Below are positions 1 through 10,917 of a stretch of DNA of 64,000 bases, piece after piece. The stretch is taken from positions 4,144,846 through 4,208,845 of the forward strand of contig SCFE01000004.1 of NCBI GenBank assembly GCA_004352715.1, given 5' to 3'. Each line of letters opens with the position of its first letter. Position 1 is the stretch's first letter. This stretch comes from Hofstenia miamia (lineage: Eukaryota; Xenacoelomorpha; Acoela). The position numbers and the translations under genes are program-made. The notes below the pieces were generated by a model. That model searched no databases, was not told the origin of the DNA, and saw nothing but the letters and a program-made list of their open reading frames with translations.

Positions 1-409
1 ATTCATTTTGCACTCTTGTCAATTTGTCAGAATAGGTGCCTTTAAATTTGCACTTTTCTACCCTTGTGAAATTAACAAGGAATGCCCTTAAGCTTGCATT
101 CTGTAACATCTTTATTTGGCTATTATTCTTTATAATTTTATCAATTTGTTTAATTATTTCTTCTTTTTCAGAATCATTGATTGCTTTAATTTCATTTGGT
201 AAAATTGAGTTGTATTTATTTAGAATATCTATGTTGAAGTTTGTTTCAATTTGTTGAGACTTGGCTGTTTTTTCCCTAAGAGAACTCTCATCTTCAAGAG
301 AACTTTCAGCTGCCAACTATTGTAGATTACTAAGATACCAGTAATCTATTATATTTTGTAACTGAATTTGATTTTTTTCTCATTTCAGCAAATTCATTTG
401 TTTGATCCC

Positions 410-598
410 TTAGATTTTGTTAAATAACAGATCCTTCATCTGAAATAGTTTTTGTAATAGGTTTGTATATTTCTTGTAAGTTGTACTAATCTTCATTTTG
501 TTAGTTAATATAGTAATGCTTTTGTTGCAAAATTTTTTTTCTTTCTTATTGACTTCATCTTCAAGATTTACTAGTTTTCTATATTCATCATAATCCAT
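410..598 (-). pseudogene. Short ORF downstream of the packaging ATPase remnant, unrecognised
   Basis: A 62-residue lysine-rich open frame starts with MDYDEYRKLVNLEDEV and lies directly downstream, on the same strand, of the packaging-ATPase remnant. The spacing suggests it was the next gene in the viral element. It looks like a helical or coiled-coil protein. I do not recognise a family, and it may be only a fragment of a longer gene. Confidence 0.25.
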
Positions 599-1205
599 TG
601 TTATGTAAATAATTTAGAAAAAAATTTTTGACGCATATTTTTGAAATTAAGAACATATTGTCCCTTACCTTATGCAATAGAGAAAACATTTCTGTGTATA
701 TATTACAAAGTTTCATTAAAGTTTTTCTGTACTGTCTTCTTTTCTTCTTTACAAATAAAAAGTCATAGTTAGACAAACTTTCAAATAAGTCTGGATTAAA
801 AGAATTATCTTTAGCAATAGAATTTTTGTCACAATTATCTACAGGAGTGTATAAAACCTTTGGAACATTAAAATAATATTGTGAAATATAAATTGCTGAT
901 GTGTTATGATGATGACCATCAGTGAAATGATTTGCAATTTTATTCTGTGTTTTTTCTGGAGTATTTACATGGTCATCAAAGATAACTATTTTTCTGTTGG
1001 TTGTTCAATATTCATTAGTATTTTTTAGAAATTCCTCAGGTAATATTTCCAAAACATTGTAACCAACTTGATTTGAAATGCTTTTCATTATCTTAATTAG
1101 ATTTTTTATTTTTTCTTGATGAACATTTGAAGTATAGATATGTAATTTATCATAATATATAAGAGGTCTTAAAATCATATCCATTAAAAAATTAGTTACT
1201 GTGTT
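588..1205 (-). pseudogene. Remnant of an FtsK/HerA (A32-like) genome-packaging ATPase
   Basis: On the minus strand the frame around 790-1000 contains a Walker B-like KIVIFDDHVN, followed by NHFTDGHHHNTSAIYISQYY, the usual sensor region of A32-like packaging ATPases of Polintons and adintoviruses. The C-terminal part continues into the 62-residue frame at 588-776 (SNYDFLF). Upstream, RPLIYYDKLHIYTS near 1150 matches the segment that normally follows the Walker A helix, but the P-loop itself is not visible. At least two frame breaks and a stop near 1010 make it a pseudogene. In intact elements this enzyme pumps the genome into the capsid. Confidence 0.6.
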
Positions 1206-1311
1206 AAAGAAAAGGATCTAACAGGTTCTATTCCATGTTCAGGACAATTAATTACATAAGAAATGGAAGAAATATGCTGAAATCAATTTGTAGCAATTGT
1301 GGAAGTAAAAG

Positions 1312-1554
1312 ATGCAATTTGTAAGAGGCAAAGTTGGTGGAGCCCTTCATATTCATAAAGCAATTGGCTGCTGTCCAAAACCAAAAGGAGGTTTTACACT
1401 TCCAAATCATAAATATACTGGACCACATAATCCTTTGCAGAAACCATTAAAAAATAATGTAAAATCATATAATCAAATGGATTTTGTTTCTAAACAACAT
1501 GATATATTCTATGCTAACATACAAAAGGGAGAGCTTGGCTATCAGAAATATTGA
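1312..1554 (+). pseudogene. Phospholipase A2-like domain (parvovirus VP1 type)
   Basis: The 80-residue frame holds YTGPHNPL, corresponding to the calcium-binding loop of parvovirus-type PLA2 domains, and 20-odd residues later DFVSKQHDIFY, corresponding to the catalytic His-Asp pair. In parvoviruses and adintoviruses the domain sits at the N-terminus of a minor capsid protein and opens endosomal membranes during entry. Here it is isolated: the frame ends at 1554 and the surrounding sequence is full of stops. It lies between the packaging ATPase and the integrase on opposite strands, as part of the same element. The loop has His where many homologues have Gly, so activity is doubtful. Confidence 0.6.
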
Positions 1555-1659
1555 ATAATTTAAGAAATGTTAAACCTAAAAATATTTGTGAAAGATTTGA
1601 CAAGGTAAAAGTTTCAAAGACTACTGGTGCAAAGCATATATTATGTTGAGGGAATTATA

Positions 1660-2625
1660 AAAGGTTGAATTTAAAGGAGAAGGCTTCTCTTCCTCATTTA
1701 ACAAAATAAAATTCAACTTTTGATAATGAACTTCATAAACCTTTTGCAAAAAATTTCAAAAGAAGACATGTAATTGTAGCATATATAGATGAAATTTGGT
1801 GTGCTGACTTAGTTGATATGCACAGTTTAGTAGATGAAATAAAAGTTATAAATATATATATTGAGGATTATAGAAACATTTTCAAAATATGGATGGAATA
1901 TTCCTCTAAAAGATAATACTGGACCTACTGTTAGAGATGCATTACAAACAGTTCTTAAGGGTGAACTACATTCATTGTCTAGAATTCTAAAATTTGATAA
2001 AGGGAAAAGTTTTATATTAAAAATTTTCAAGAAGTACTTGATAAACATAGATTAAAGATTCATTCAACAGAAAATCTCAAAAAAATTCAATTGTTAAAAG
2101 GTTTAATAGGACAATGAAAAACAAAATGAGGAAAGAACTTACAAAACACAATATTTTGATGCACTTCCTAGAATCTTAAATGAATACAATAATACAAAAC
2201 ATAGCTCCATAATAATGACTTCAATTGAAACTTTCAAAAAGAAAAATGAAGATGAAGTTTGCAACAATTTGTACAATAGGTGTGCAGGGGATAACCATGT
2301 GTACTTTAATAGCCTTAAAACTAAATTTAAAGTAGGTGACAATGCTAGAATAAGCAAGCTTTAAAGAAAATTTTTGATAAAGTCTATGCACCAAACTGGA
2401 CTGAGGAAATATTTATTATTGTTAAAATAATATTAACAGACACTATAGCACACAAATTGAAGGATTTACCTGATGAAGAAATACAAGGATCATTTTATGA
2501 ATATGAATTGAAAAAAACTGATCAGGATATACATATAGAATTGAAAAAATATTGAGGAAAAATGGAATGATATTTGTTAAGTGGTCAGGATATCCTGATA
2601 AAATTAATAGTTGGATAAAATAAAA
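1660..2625 (+). pseudogene. Retroviral-type (rve) integrase with chromodomain-like tail, broken
   Basis: Fragments in several frames follow the order of the integrase found in Polintons and adintoviruses: the first catalytic-Asp region IWCADLVDM near 1795-1820, then FSKYGWNIPLKDNTGPTV from about 1880, a degenerate second-Asp region LKFDKGKSF near 1990, a helix with EYNNTKHSS near 2190, and a C-terminal chromodomain-like stretch ending KWSGYPDKINSWI near 2580-2620. In intact elements it integrates the linear genome into host DNA with the DDE triad. At least four frameshifts or stops are present and the third acidic catalytic residue is not clearly visible, so it is inactive. Confidence 0.7.
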
Positions 2626-2639
2626 TTAAAAATTTAGCA

Positions 2640-4068
2640 GACAGGCTCTAGTCTTTGCAATTCCTTCATAATTGTTTTGATAATATTTTCTTTCTTTATT
2701 TGAATATTTTTAAAAGCTATTGTTTGATACTGTTTTTTATAACTTTCAGTTAAATGATAGCACTTTCCTTATACATAGTATCAATATTATACATTTTCTT
2801 TCCTGAACAGTGTTTTATTTGAATTTCATCATTCATTTTTTACAAATGTTTTAATTTCTTGTTCTTTCCTTTTTCTTATTTCTTCTTCCTTTTCCATTTC
2901 ACATTTATACATTATTGGCATTGCTTTGAAGTTTTTTTATTATGTTGTACATTTAAAAGACTCTCTTGATATTTATTTGCAAACAGTTTGATATATCTTT
3001 TTTCAATTTCCTCCAGCATTTTTTATGTTTTGATGGAGCATCAATAATCAAAGTAATTTTTGGCATGCATTTACTTTTCACTAAACTCCTATAATATTTT
3101 TAGTTGACTATTTTATGACCTCAAGTACCAAGTAAGCCTTGTTTCCACATTATTAATAATTGATCCAAAATAAATTTTATTAGAATTTTTCAATTCTACT
3201 GTATATATTTTTCCTTCTTTAAGTCACTATAAACATAGCATTACATAATTCAAAATTTGCCATTAGATGATTTATAAATACTGTATGTATATGTGAATGG
3301 CTAAAGTGAATATATTTTGTTCTAGATAAAGCAGTATACACTTCTTTTTTATCCATCACATTTACATCATATATATTATAAGGATCATTGATGTCACATT
3401 GTTGAAATTTATAAACTATTAGACATAATGAAAGAATAAAATTCTTTCTGAAATCCTCAATAAACAATGTTAAGTCATTATTTAATTTAATGTATTCATT
3501 GTGTATTTCTTATATTTTAAATTCCATGGTATTAAATATCTGGTGCTCTTTCATATTATTAGTAGCCATTACAGGCATTCCTTCACATATTTCATATATT
3601 TCAACGCCATTATAATATTTAAATTTTACTTCTAAAATAGTTCTTCTTTCTTTTTTACCCTGTCAGGAGGGCAATAAAGTTCCTCTTTCTTTTTCACTTA
3701 CATATATCTATATAAACTAGTGAATGCCATTGTAGTGCCTTAGGCTAAAAATCATCTAATATATGATTTATTACATCATAACTTTGTGATTCTGGAATGT
3801 ACCCATTTTGTTGTACAAACAAATTATTAACAAAACTTGTATAAGAATGATTTGACCAAACAAAATTATAGGTTTTGGAAATTTCAAATAATTTATCATA
3901 TATCATTATTTGCTTGTCATATCCTTCATTTAAAACTACCATATTTAAATTATGGTCTAAAAATCCATCTAAAATTCCTCTGTTATTCCAATGAATATAG
4001 TCTATGTAGTAACAGAAATTTCTGTATATTGTGTCATTGACATAAAATCTGGTGTCTTCCTGCAGCAT
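2640..4068 (-). pseudogene. Superfamily 1 helicase C-terminus with GIY-YIG-like tail, broken
   Basis: Minus strand, read from 4068 downwards. A 107-residue frame (3745-4068) precedes a segment with GMPVMATNN near 3570 and then VMDKKEVYTALSRTKYIHFS (3290-3350); the TALSR signature is motif VI of SF1 helicases (Pif1/RecD-like) of large DNA elements. Below it, at 3130-3215, KIYTVELKNSNKIYFGS resembles the start of a GIY-YIG nuclease domain, a fusion partner seen on such helicases. Stops separate all pieces. The N-terminal motor motifs (Walker A) are not visible. The function of the 3745-4068 part is inferred only from position and from the TN-like helicase segment in it. Confidence 0.5.
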
Positions 4069-4080
4069 GATTTGCCAATA

Positions 4081-5238
4081 TCACAGTTGTATAATCAACT
4101 TACTCCAGGAACCTATCCCTAAGCATAATATACATATGGGAGATCAGGTAGAGGAAGGGTGTGGACACACTTGGCTGACCTGATACAGAGAACCTCCTAG
4201 ACAGAGTCACATTAGACAAGAGCCCTACATTAAAAAGAAAGAGAGAAATTGGCCCAAAGTTCTTGGGTGCATAGTGTACCCTATGTGCAAGTTAAGCCTA
4301 CAATCAGTGCAGTCTCAGCTTGCACAGTTTAGGTGATGGCAAAAATAGTTAAAATAATGAAACAAAGAGCATGTGTAAATTCCCTAACCCTATACCTTCT
4401 GAAGTGCTGATGGAATGAACTTGCAAAGCTGTACCACCACTAGGCACCTGGGTCAGCACTTTGAGAAATTTAGAAAGGCATTTTTAGAAAAATAATAAAT
4501 GTCAGATAACAAAGATTAACTAAACTTTACTGAACATTGTATAACAAAATCAAGATATTTAAAGCATCAAAGACTGGTGTTAATTAAACAAAACTAAAAA
4601 GAATTTGTACCATAATAATAAACAATAATCACATTCCTTGCATGACCTTTTGTACAGTAGTGAATTTAGTAATCAGAACTGTAAAAGTGAATTTGAATAT
4701 TTAAAATTGCAGTTAGCCAAATCTGGCATGCCACTAAAGCAAGGGAAATTTAAAATTATGCAATCATTATGGTACAATTGAAAATTATACATTGTGTAAT
4801 AATAAATTCAAAATAGTTTTCACTGCAGTGGAATGTTGCCACAATAGAACTGCAGAGCCTCCACAATACTGACACATTCAGGTAATACAATAACAAAATT
4901 TTGATGAAGTCAATTTTAAATTCTTTTCTAAAATTGGGTTGTTTATTTAATTATAATGTCTAGCTAAGTGATTTTTGCATAGTAGTGGTTGGGATTCCAC
5001 AATAGGAATGACTCAAGGTTCTTTGTACCTGATCATTAAATGCATTTAGGTTAAGTCTACAGATAAGGGTTTTTGTTTTCTATCAATTGTACTTGATTTA
5101 CATATGGTAACCAATTCAAAAAAGGTGTATAGCTAAATGTAGGAATTACTAATATCTATTTTAGATCCAAATTGAAGACTACTAATTGACTGATAATTGA
5201 CCACTTTCTTAGTATGTTAATTGTTTATTTTATATGTA
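4081..5238. other. Non-coding stretch, nothing recognised
   Basis: AT-rich sequence with no long open frame and no recognisable repeat ends. It separates the viral element from the first assembly gap. Confidence 0.5.
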
Positions 5239-6075
5239 NNNNNNNNNNNNNNNNNNNNNNNNNNNNNNNNNNNNNNNNNNNNNNNNNNNNNNNNNNNNNN
5301 NNNNNNNNNNNNNNNNNNNNNNNNNNNNNNNNNNNNNNNNNNNNNNNNNNNNNNNNNNNNNNNNNNNNNNNNNNNNNNNNNNNNNNNNNNNNNNNNNNNN
5401 NNNNNNNNNNNNNNNNNNNNNNNNNNNNNNNNNNNNNNNNNNNNNNNNNNNNNNNNNNNNNNNNNNNNNNNNNNNNNNNNNNNNNNNNNNNNNNNNNNNN
5501 NNNNNNNNNNNNNNNNNNNNNNNNNNNNNNNNNNNNNNNNNNNNNNNNNNNNNNNNNNNNNNNNNNNNNNNNNNNNNNNNNNNNNNNNNNNNNNNNNNNN
5601 NNNNNNNNNNNNNNNNNNNNNNNNNNNNNNNNNNNNNNNNNNNNNNNNNNNNNNNNNNNNNNNNNNNNNNNNNNNNNNNNNNNNNNNNNNNNNNNNNNNN
5701 NNNNNNNNNNNNNNNNNNNNNNNNNNNNNNNNNNNNNNNNNNNNNNNNNNNNNNNNNNNNNNNNNNNNNNNNNNNNNNNNNNNNNNNNNNNNNNNNNNNN
5801 NNNNNNNNNNNNNNNNNNNNNNNNNNNNNNNNNNNNNNNNNNNNNNNNNNNNNNNNNNNNNNNNNNNNNNNNNNNNNNNNNNNNNNNNNNNNNNNNNNNN
5901 NNNNNNNNNNNNNNNNNNNNNNNNNNNNNNNNNNNNNNNNNNNNNNNNNNNNNNNNNNNNNNNNNNNNNNNNNNNNNNNNNNNNNNNNNNNNNNNNNNNN
6001 NNNNNNNNNNNNNNNNNNNNNNNNNNNNNNNNNNNNNNNNNNNNNNNNNNNNNNNNNNNNNNNNNNNNNNNNNNN
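5239..6075. other. Assembly gap (837 Ns)
   Basis: A run of Ns. All open frames that cross it are artefacts. Confidence 0.99.
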
Positions 6076-7763
6076 TATATATATATAACTTCAAACAAAT
6101 CAAAAACATTTTTAAACATGGAATTAAATATTAGAAATCTGCTAACCACTCATCTTGCTTAAAATAAATTTATGTTTAGATTAATACCTTGGTTGTTATT
6201 GAAACTGGTAAAATTGATGTTGCGAGATTTCAAATTTAAGTTTACACATAATTTTTGAAATAACAACAATTACCTACATATATTAATAATAACCGTACAC
6301 CAGAAACCTAAATTTAAAAAATATATGGATAGTCTACCAAAAATACATTACGGATTTTATTTATAAAAGGGAAAATTAATAATACTAATAATATTAATTA
6401 ATAACAAATACACTTTTTAGTAGAAATATGTCAAGTATTATTTAAGCTGAATAAAACAATAAAAATGTTATTTAATAGATAATTGATGAAAGTTAAAATA
6501 TTGTAATCTAAAACATGTTTTTATAGAAACAATGAAATACACTGGTCAACAAATTTTAATTTTTTTTGTCTTTGGCAGACCATCTAGGAGTGTTTTCTGG
6601 GGTTTTGAAGGTCGCTGATTACGAATATAACATTGGTTTTGCCAGATTGGCTCTAGTTTAGAAGATACTGATAGCCCCAAATAAGCCTAATGTAGCATAA
6701 TCTCCAATAAAAAGACTCGATTCAACAAAGTTAAAAGAAAAACTAAAACATAAAACTCAATCAAGAAACTCGAATCATTTTATTAGAAATTAGCTTCGAA
6801 CTATTTGCCAAAACTGTAAAAGTAAATATCGGTCGCAACACTTTTGACAAAACGCAAGTGGACATTAAGCTCCACATTGATTTTAGCTTTAACTAACTCT
6901 TCACGCAGACGAAAGATTATTTATCACGTTTATTCATTTTTATTAATATAAAAATGTTTCTCTGCAACGTTCGTCGCTACATTCATACATAAATTTCATT
7001 TATAAGCTTTTTTGTTACAGTATTTAATGTGTTTATTGAAGTTTATTGTATATATATTGTGTAATCTTTTCAATAAATAGTAAAGTTCATCTTTAAACTA
7101 CATAATGTAGTGTGTAGAATGTTTTAAAATGGGTATTATTCGCGATATTTAATAAAACACNGGTCGCAACACTTTTGACAAAACGCAAGTGGACATTAAG
7201 CTCCGCATTGATTTTAGCTTTAATTAACTGTTCACGCAGACAAAGGATTATGTGGACATCAAAAATCGAATTGTGACTGGTACTTGCTTAACCGGTAAAC
7301 ATATTTATTAAATTTTATATAAATACTACCTAAGCACTGTAACAGTGATGGAAATTTACCATTTAGTGGTTTATTCTTATTTTTTCTCTGCATAGTTATT
7401 TATTTATTAATGAGAAGCTAAGCAAGTTTTGCATGTGGTGATTGAAGGCTGTGTGCAAAGGGGATTGTAAAAGGGATCTCAGCCTTGAGAATTACATGCA
7501 ATTAGGTTACAGCTAGGTATAGGAATATTTTTCTCTATTGCTTAGCTCTCTACTGATTGCTGTTGTGACATGTAACAAATATCAGAAAATTATTAATTAC
7601 TTCTTCTATATTGAAGTATTTTAGGGAGAATTTTTATATAATTATTTATATAAGGAGAATTTTTATATAATTAGCTATATATTGTAATTACTTAATAACA
7701 TGTTCCATAAATATAGTTGCAGTATAAATTAAACAGTGATTAAGAGTTTTCTTTTTAATTCCA
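6076..7763. other. Non-coding stretch with a short duplication across a single N
   Basis: About 90 bases starting GGTCGCAACACTTTTGACAA occur at 6831-6920 and again at 7162-7250, immediately after the single N at 7161, with a few mismatches. This looks like two overlapping contig ends or alleles placed side by side. A pyrimidine tract ending TTTTTAATTCCAG at 7763 could be a splice acceptor for the gene that follows. Nothing else is recognised. Confidence 0.5.
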
Positions 7764-7772
7764 GAGTTGAAA

Positions 7773-8584
7773 ATGAGTTCCAGAGAGAAAATGAGTTCTT
7801 CTAGAAGATGTTGCAGATATGAACCGAATGTCTTTTGTTACATCTGTGGACAGTATATGATGGCACAACAAAAGAGGAATATTACAGACTTTGTCAAGAG
7901 GGCGTACACAAAGCATACTTCGATATGAAACTTGGTGACCAAGACAAGTCTTGGGCCCCACATATGGTGTGCAAAACCTGTGTAGAAAGTCTCCGCGGTT
8001 GGACCAACGGCAAGCTGAAGTTGAAGTTTGCTGTACCAATGGTGTGGAGAGAGCCCAAGAATCATTTTGATGACTGCTACTTCTGTCTCAATGACATGAC
8101 GGGGTTTAACAAGCACAAGAAAGCAAATTGGCAGTATCCGAGCCTGGATTCTGCTATCCGTCCTGTTGCACACTCTGAGGATCTACCTGTGCCTGTTTTC
8201 ACCAGTTTCCCTGAAATCGATGAAACCGAAGAGATTCCAGCTGATCTTTCAATATCAAGTGATGATAGCTGTAGCGACTATAAAGAACCCTCAAATGGCC
8301 CTCAGCTTTTCAATCAATCTGAACTTAATGACCTAGTGCGAGACCTTTGTTTGTCAAAGGAGCAGTCTGAAGTTCTTGCATCACGACTCCAAGAGAAAAA
8401 CATTCTTGATTCTGGCACTAAAGTAACATACTATAGGACAAGGGAAGGCAGCTTGCTTCGTTTCTTTTCTAAAGAAGACGACCTGGTCTTTTGTAATGAC
8501 GTTTCTGCACTTCTTAACTGCATGGCGATCTCATCATATGACCGAACGAACAACTTCAGTCTAGATAATTACTCCCGATTTTAG
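7773..8584 (+). pseudogene. Arthropod multicopy cysteine-rich protein, frameshifted and C-terminally truncated
   Basis: Two overlapping frames make one family member. Frame one starts at ATG 7773 and reads FCYICGQ, ending ITDFVKRAY near 7906. Frame two continues with KAYFDMKLGDQDKSWAPH and runs to 8584. The family, common in multiple copies in arthropod genomes and of unknown function, has the same order: a YICG Cys pair, GDQDK-WAPH, a CxxC pair (VCKTCVESLRGW), CYFC, an acidic linker, LNDLVRDLCLSKEQSE and FFSKEDDLVFCND. The cysteine pairs suggest zinc binding. A one-base frameshift near 7905-7915 breaks it, and homologues continue well past residue FCNDVSALL, whereas this copy diverges and stops. 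It may be a pseudogene or carry a sequencing error. Confidence 0.6.
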
Positions 8585-8639
8585 TCGTGGAAGAGGGGTG
8601 CTACACGAAAGATTTTCGTTGGCCAACAAAAATTGACGA

Positions 8640-9005
8640 CAAAAGTTGTTCGTGTAGCATGGGCTTTAAAGCCGATTATCGTTAACTTAGTAGGTTGTCT
8701 CTCGTATTCAAAAAAGTTATTGCAAAGAATTACTCCGATTATCTACAGCAATTTTTCTATCTCCCAATACGGATTTATTCCTAGAAGGTATACTATTACC
8801 CAAATTCTACTTTAGCTAAATAACATCTTCAAATGCTCACTATACCTTGACTTTTCAGAGGCGTTCGACAAAGTCCCAAATAATATTCGTATAGCAAGCT
8901 TTACAGTAACTTCAACATTGGAGATGACTTAATAATGAAATTACATTGGGCAGAAAAATTCAGATGACGTTTAATAATGATAAAGTTCAAAAATTATGTT
9001 TCACT
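8640..9005 (+). mobile_element. LINE reverse-transcriptase fragment (N-terminal palm)
   Basis: Translated plus-strand pieces read IVNLVGCLSYSKKLLQRI, then SQYGFIPRRYTITQ and YLDFSEAFDKVPNNI, the early palm motifs of non-LTR retrotransposon reverse transcriptases. The D of the FSEAFDKVP block is present, but several frame breaks and the loss of the YADD region make it dead. The sequence stops where the Tc1 left end begins at 9010. Confidence 0.65.
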
Positions 9006-9009
9006 AATA

Positions 9010-10160
9010 CAGTATTGGAAAAAAGAATTCGCCCACCCATAATTTGTTATAAATATTTCTACGAAATGACGCCAAGGATGTCATAGTTATTTTTTAATTA
9101 GATTTAGGGTTGCAGAAAGAGAAATTCATCAATGCGAAATAATTATCAATGTTTACCTTAAATCTCAAGGATACAATACTTGTGGTCAGCTTATTTTTTC
9201 TTGGAAAAATGAATTCGGCCACTTTAGACCAAATCAGAGAATCTGTAAAAAATTTCATTGGTCGAGCTTTTTTCAGTATTTATTTTGAAAATATCTAACA
9301 ACAGTCTTTCTTCGCCATATATGATGCCTGGTTACATACCTATTGCCATCCGCGAGTTGATTATCTCAAAACATTTGGAAGGGATGAGTCGACGTAATAT
9401 AGATCAACTTGTAGAGCAACCTCAAAGTGCTGTCGGGGATATCATCAGACGTTTCATTTCTGAAAACATCATTGCCCCAAGTCAAAATTTGGAAGACCAA
9501 AGAAGACCTCCAAAACTTCCCAGTCAGCTCCTATGTGCCTTCAAAGCAAAATTCCAGGAAGACTTCAGAGGAATGGGCTGATGGTCACCTCATGACGGCA
9601 AGAACTGTGCGAAAGATCCTGAAGATGTATTCAATTGGGACCTTCGTGGCATCCAGAAAGCCATTCCTAAGCTCAAAGTAAAGATTACGCCAAGTGAGGT
9701 GGGCCAATTTAATGAGACAATTCATCTGAACATTGGTCTAATGTTATAATTTCCAGTGAGTCAAGATTTGAACTATGCTCATAAAAAAGAATGTTGATAA
9801 AGAGACCAACTGGGCAGAAGTTCAGAACCTTGAGGGAATTTACTCGGGGACCATGAAATATGGTGGGAAGTCTGTAATGGTATGGGGTACAACATGGAAG
9901 TATGGCTTTCGCAAGATTGTTCACATCACTGGTACTCTCCTAAGCTCTCAATATGCTCAGATTCATTATCGAAAATATGTGGAAAGAGGTCAAATATCGA
10001 ATTGAAGACACTGAAGACAAGCTGTGGAGCGCAATAAAAAAGAATTCTATGCAATTCTCAACAGCTTTATTGAAAGACTTTTTGCATTAATCCCTGATTG
10101 TCTTGAAGCAGTTATTCGCTCAAAGGGACACCCTACAAAATATTATATATGCAACAATGC
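9010..10160 (+). mobile_element. Tc1-like DNA transposon, decayed
   Basis: The left end CAGTATTGGAAAAAAGAATT starts at 9010 directly after a TA, as expected for Tc1/mariner insertion. Internal pieces match Tc1 transposase in order: a helix-turn-helix region (SKHLEGMSRRNIDQL, SAVGDIIRRF) near 9370-9460, TARTVRKILKMYSIGTF near 9590, a SRFELCS region near 9760, GKSVMVWG near 9870, and a C-terminal AVIRSKGHPTKY near 10140. At least five frameshifts are present. The right terminal inverted repeat is not visible. It appears to have inserted into a LINE, since LINE pieces flank it. Confidence 0.8.
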
Positions 10161-10214
10161 GCTTCATACATTGTTCCATTGCATACCCTATTCAACCAGC
10201 CTGATGGTAAAAAA

Positions 10215-10460
10215 TAATCTATCAATCAGTAATTCTTTCAAAGCTTACATATGGTTCTGTAATTTGGTTCCCGAAAGGCCATGATGTCGTAAGACTTGAT
10301 TCAATCCAAAGAAGAGCAACAAAAAGGATAATTGGCAAAAAATACTGCTATTATGACCGATTAAAAAGACTAAACTTATTCGCAATATCCCTTCAACTTC
10401 AGCTGCTGGAAGTCATATTTTTAATCAGCATTGTAAAACATAAATACGATCATTAATGCT
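10215..10460 (+). mobile_element. LINE reverse-transcriptase C-terminal fragment
   Basis: The translation includes RLDSIQRRATKRIIGKKYCY followed by RLKRLNLFAISLQLQLLEV, the conserved C-terminal block of many non-LTR reverse transcriptases. With the fragment at 8640-9005 it flanks the Tc1 element in the same orientation, so one LINE was probably split, with its central part lost. Confidence 0.6.
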
Positions 10461-10769
10461 GATGACTATATTAATCTTTATGACTCCAGCTCGAAACGAT
10501 TAAAGTCAAAGATCCTAGTCAAAATTCCCTTGTGAGAAAACGATCACTCAGAAATTCTACTTCTTCCGCAGAATACAAAGTATCATAAACTATATTTACA
10601 ATAAGCACAATCTGAACTTACTATCAGAAGTTTGTTTCACAAGTCACAACGCTATTTAATTACTATTTCCTCAACGAATTTGCAAATGGATGTATAAGAT
10701 ATTTAAATTGTTACGATTGTAAATTATTGGAAGACTGGCAATTCAACTTAAACGTAATTAAATCGAAAA

Positions 10770-10917
10770 ATGTTGGTATTCTCGTGATGCAGTTGTTGAC
10801 TTAATAAAAACAGTGTGGACACAAGAGATTACACCAGACTACTGCAAGCTACTTGTAAATAGTAGGCCTAATTGCATAAGACAAATAAAAAATAAGGGCT
10901 ACCCTATTAAATATTAG
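10770..10917 (+). mobile_element. Second Tc1-like transposase tail
   Basis: The frame reads TPDYCKLLVNSRPNCIRQIK and ends NKGYPIKY with a stop near 10917. This is the standard C-terminus of Tc1 transposases and differs from the tail at 10140, so it is a separate fragment. Confidence 0.6.

Larger units (their letters stand above)
1..4080. mobile_element. Decayed adintovirus/Polinton-like endogenous element
   Basis: Five protein remnants occur together here that in known elements co-occur in Polintons/Mavericks and the related adintoviruses: an FtsK/HerA-type packaging ATPase (minus), a parvovirus-type phospholipase A2-like domain (plus), a retroviral-type integrase with a chromodomain-like tail (plus), and a superfamily 1 helicase end followed by a GIY-YIG-like segment (minus). 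Every reading frame is broken by stops and frameshifts, so this is an old, dead copy. No terminal inverted repeat was identified, and the left part may run off the window. No DNA polymerase B or capsid gene is recognisable here. Assignment rests on short conserved motifs read by eye, so the exact family is uncertain. Confidence 0.6.

Noticed and set aside
5214-6162. Long open frames on both strands across 5239-6075
   Set aside because: They consist of Ns; the coding ends are a few codons of TA-rich sequence.
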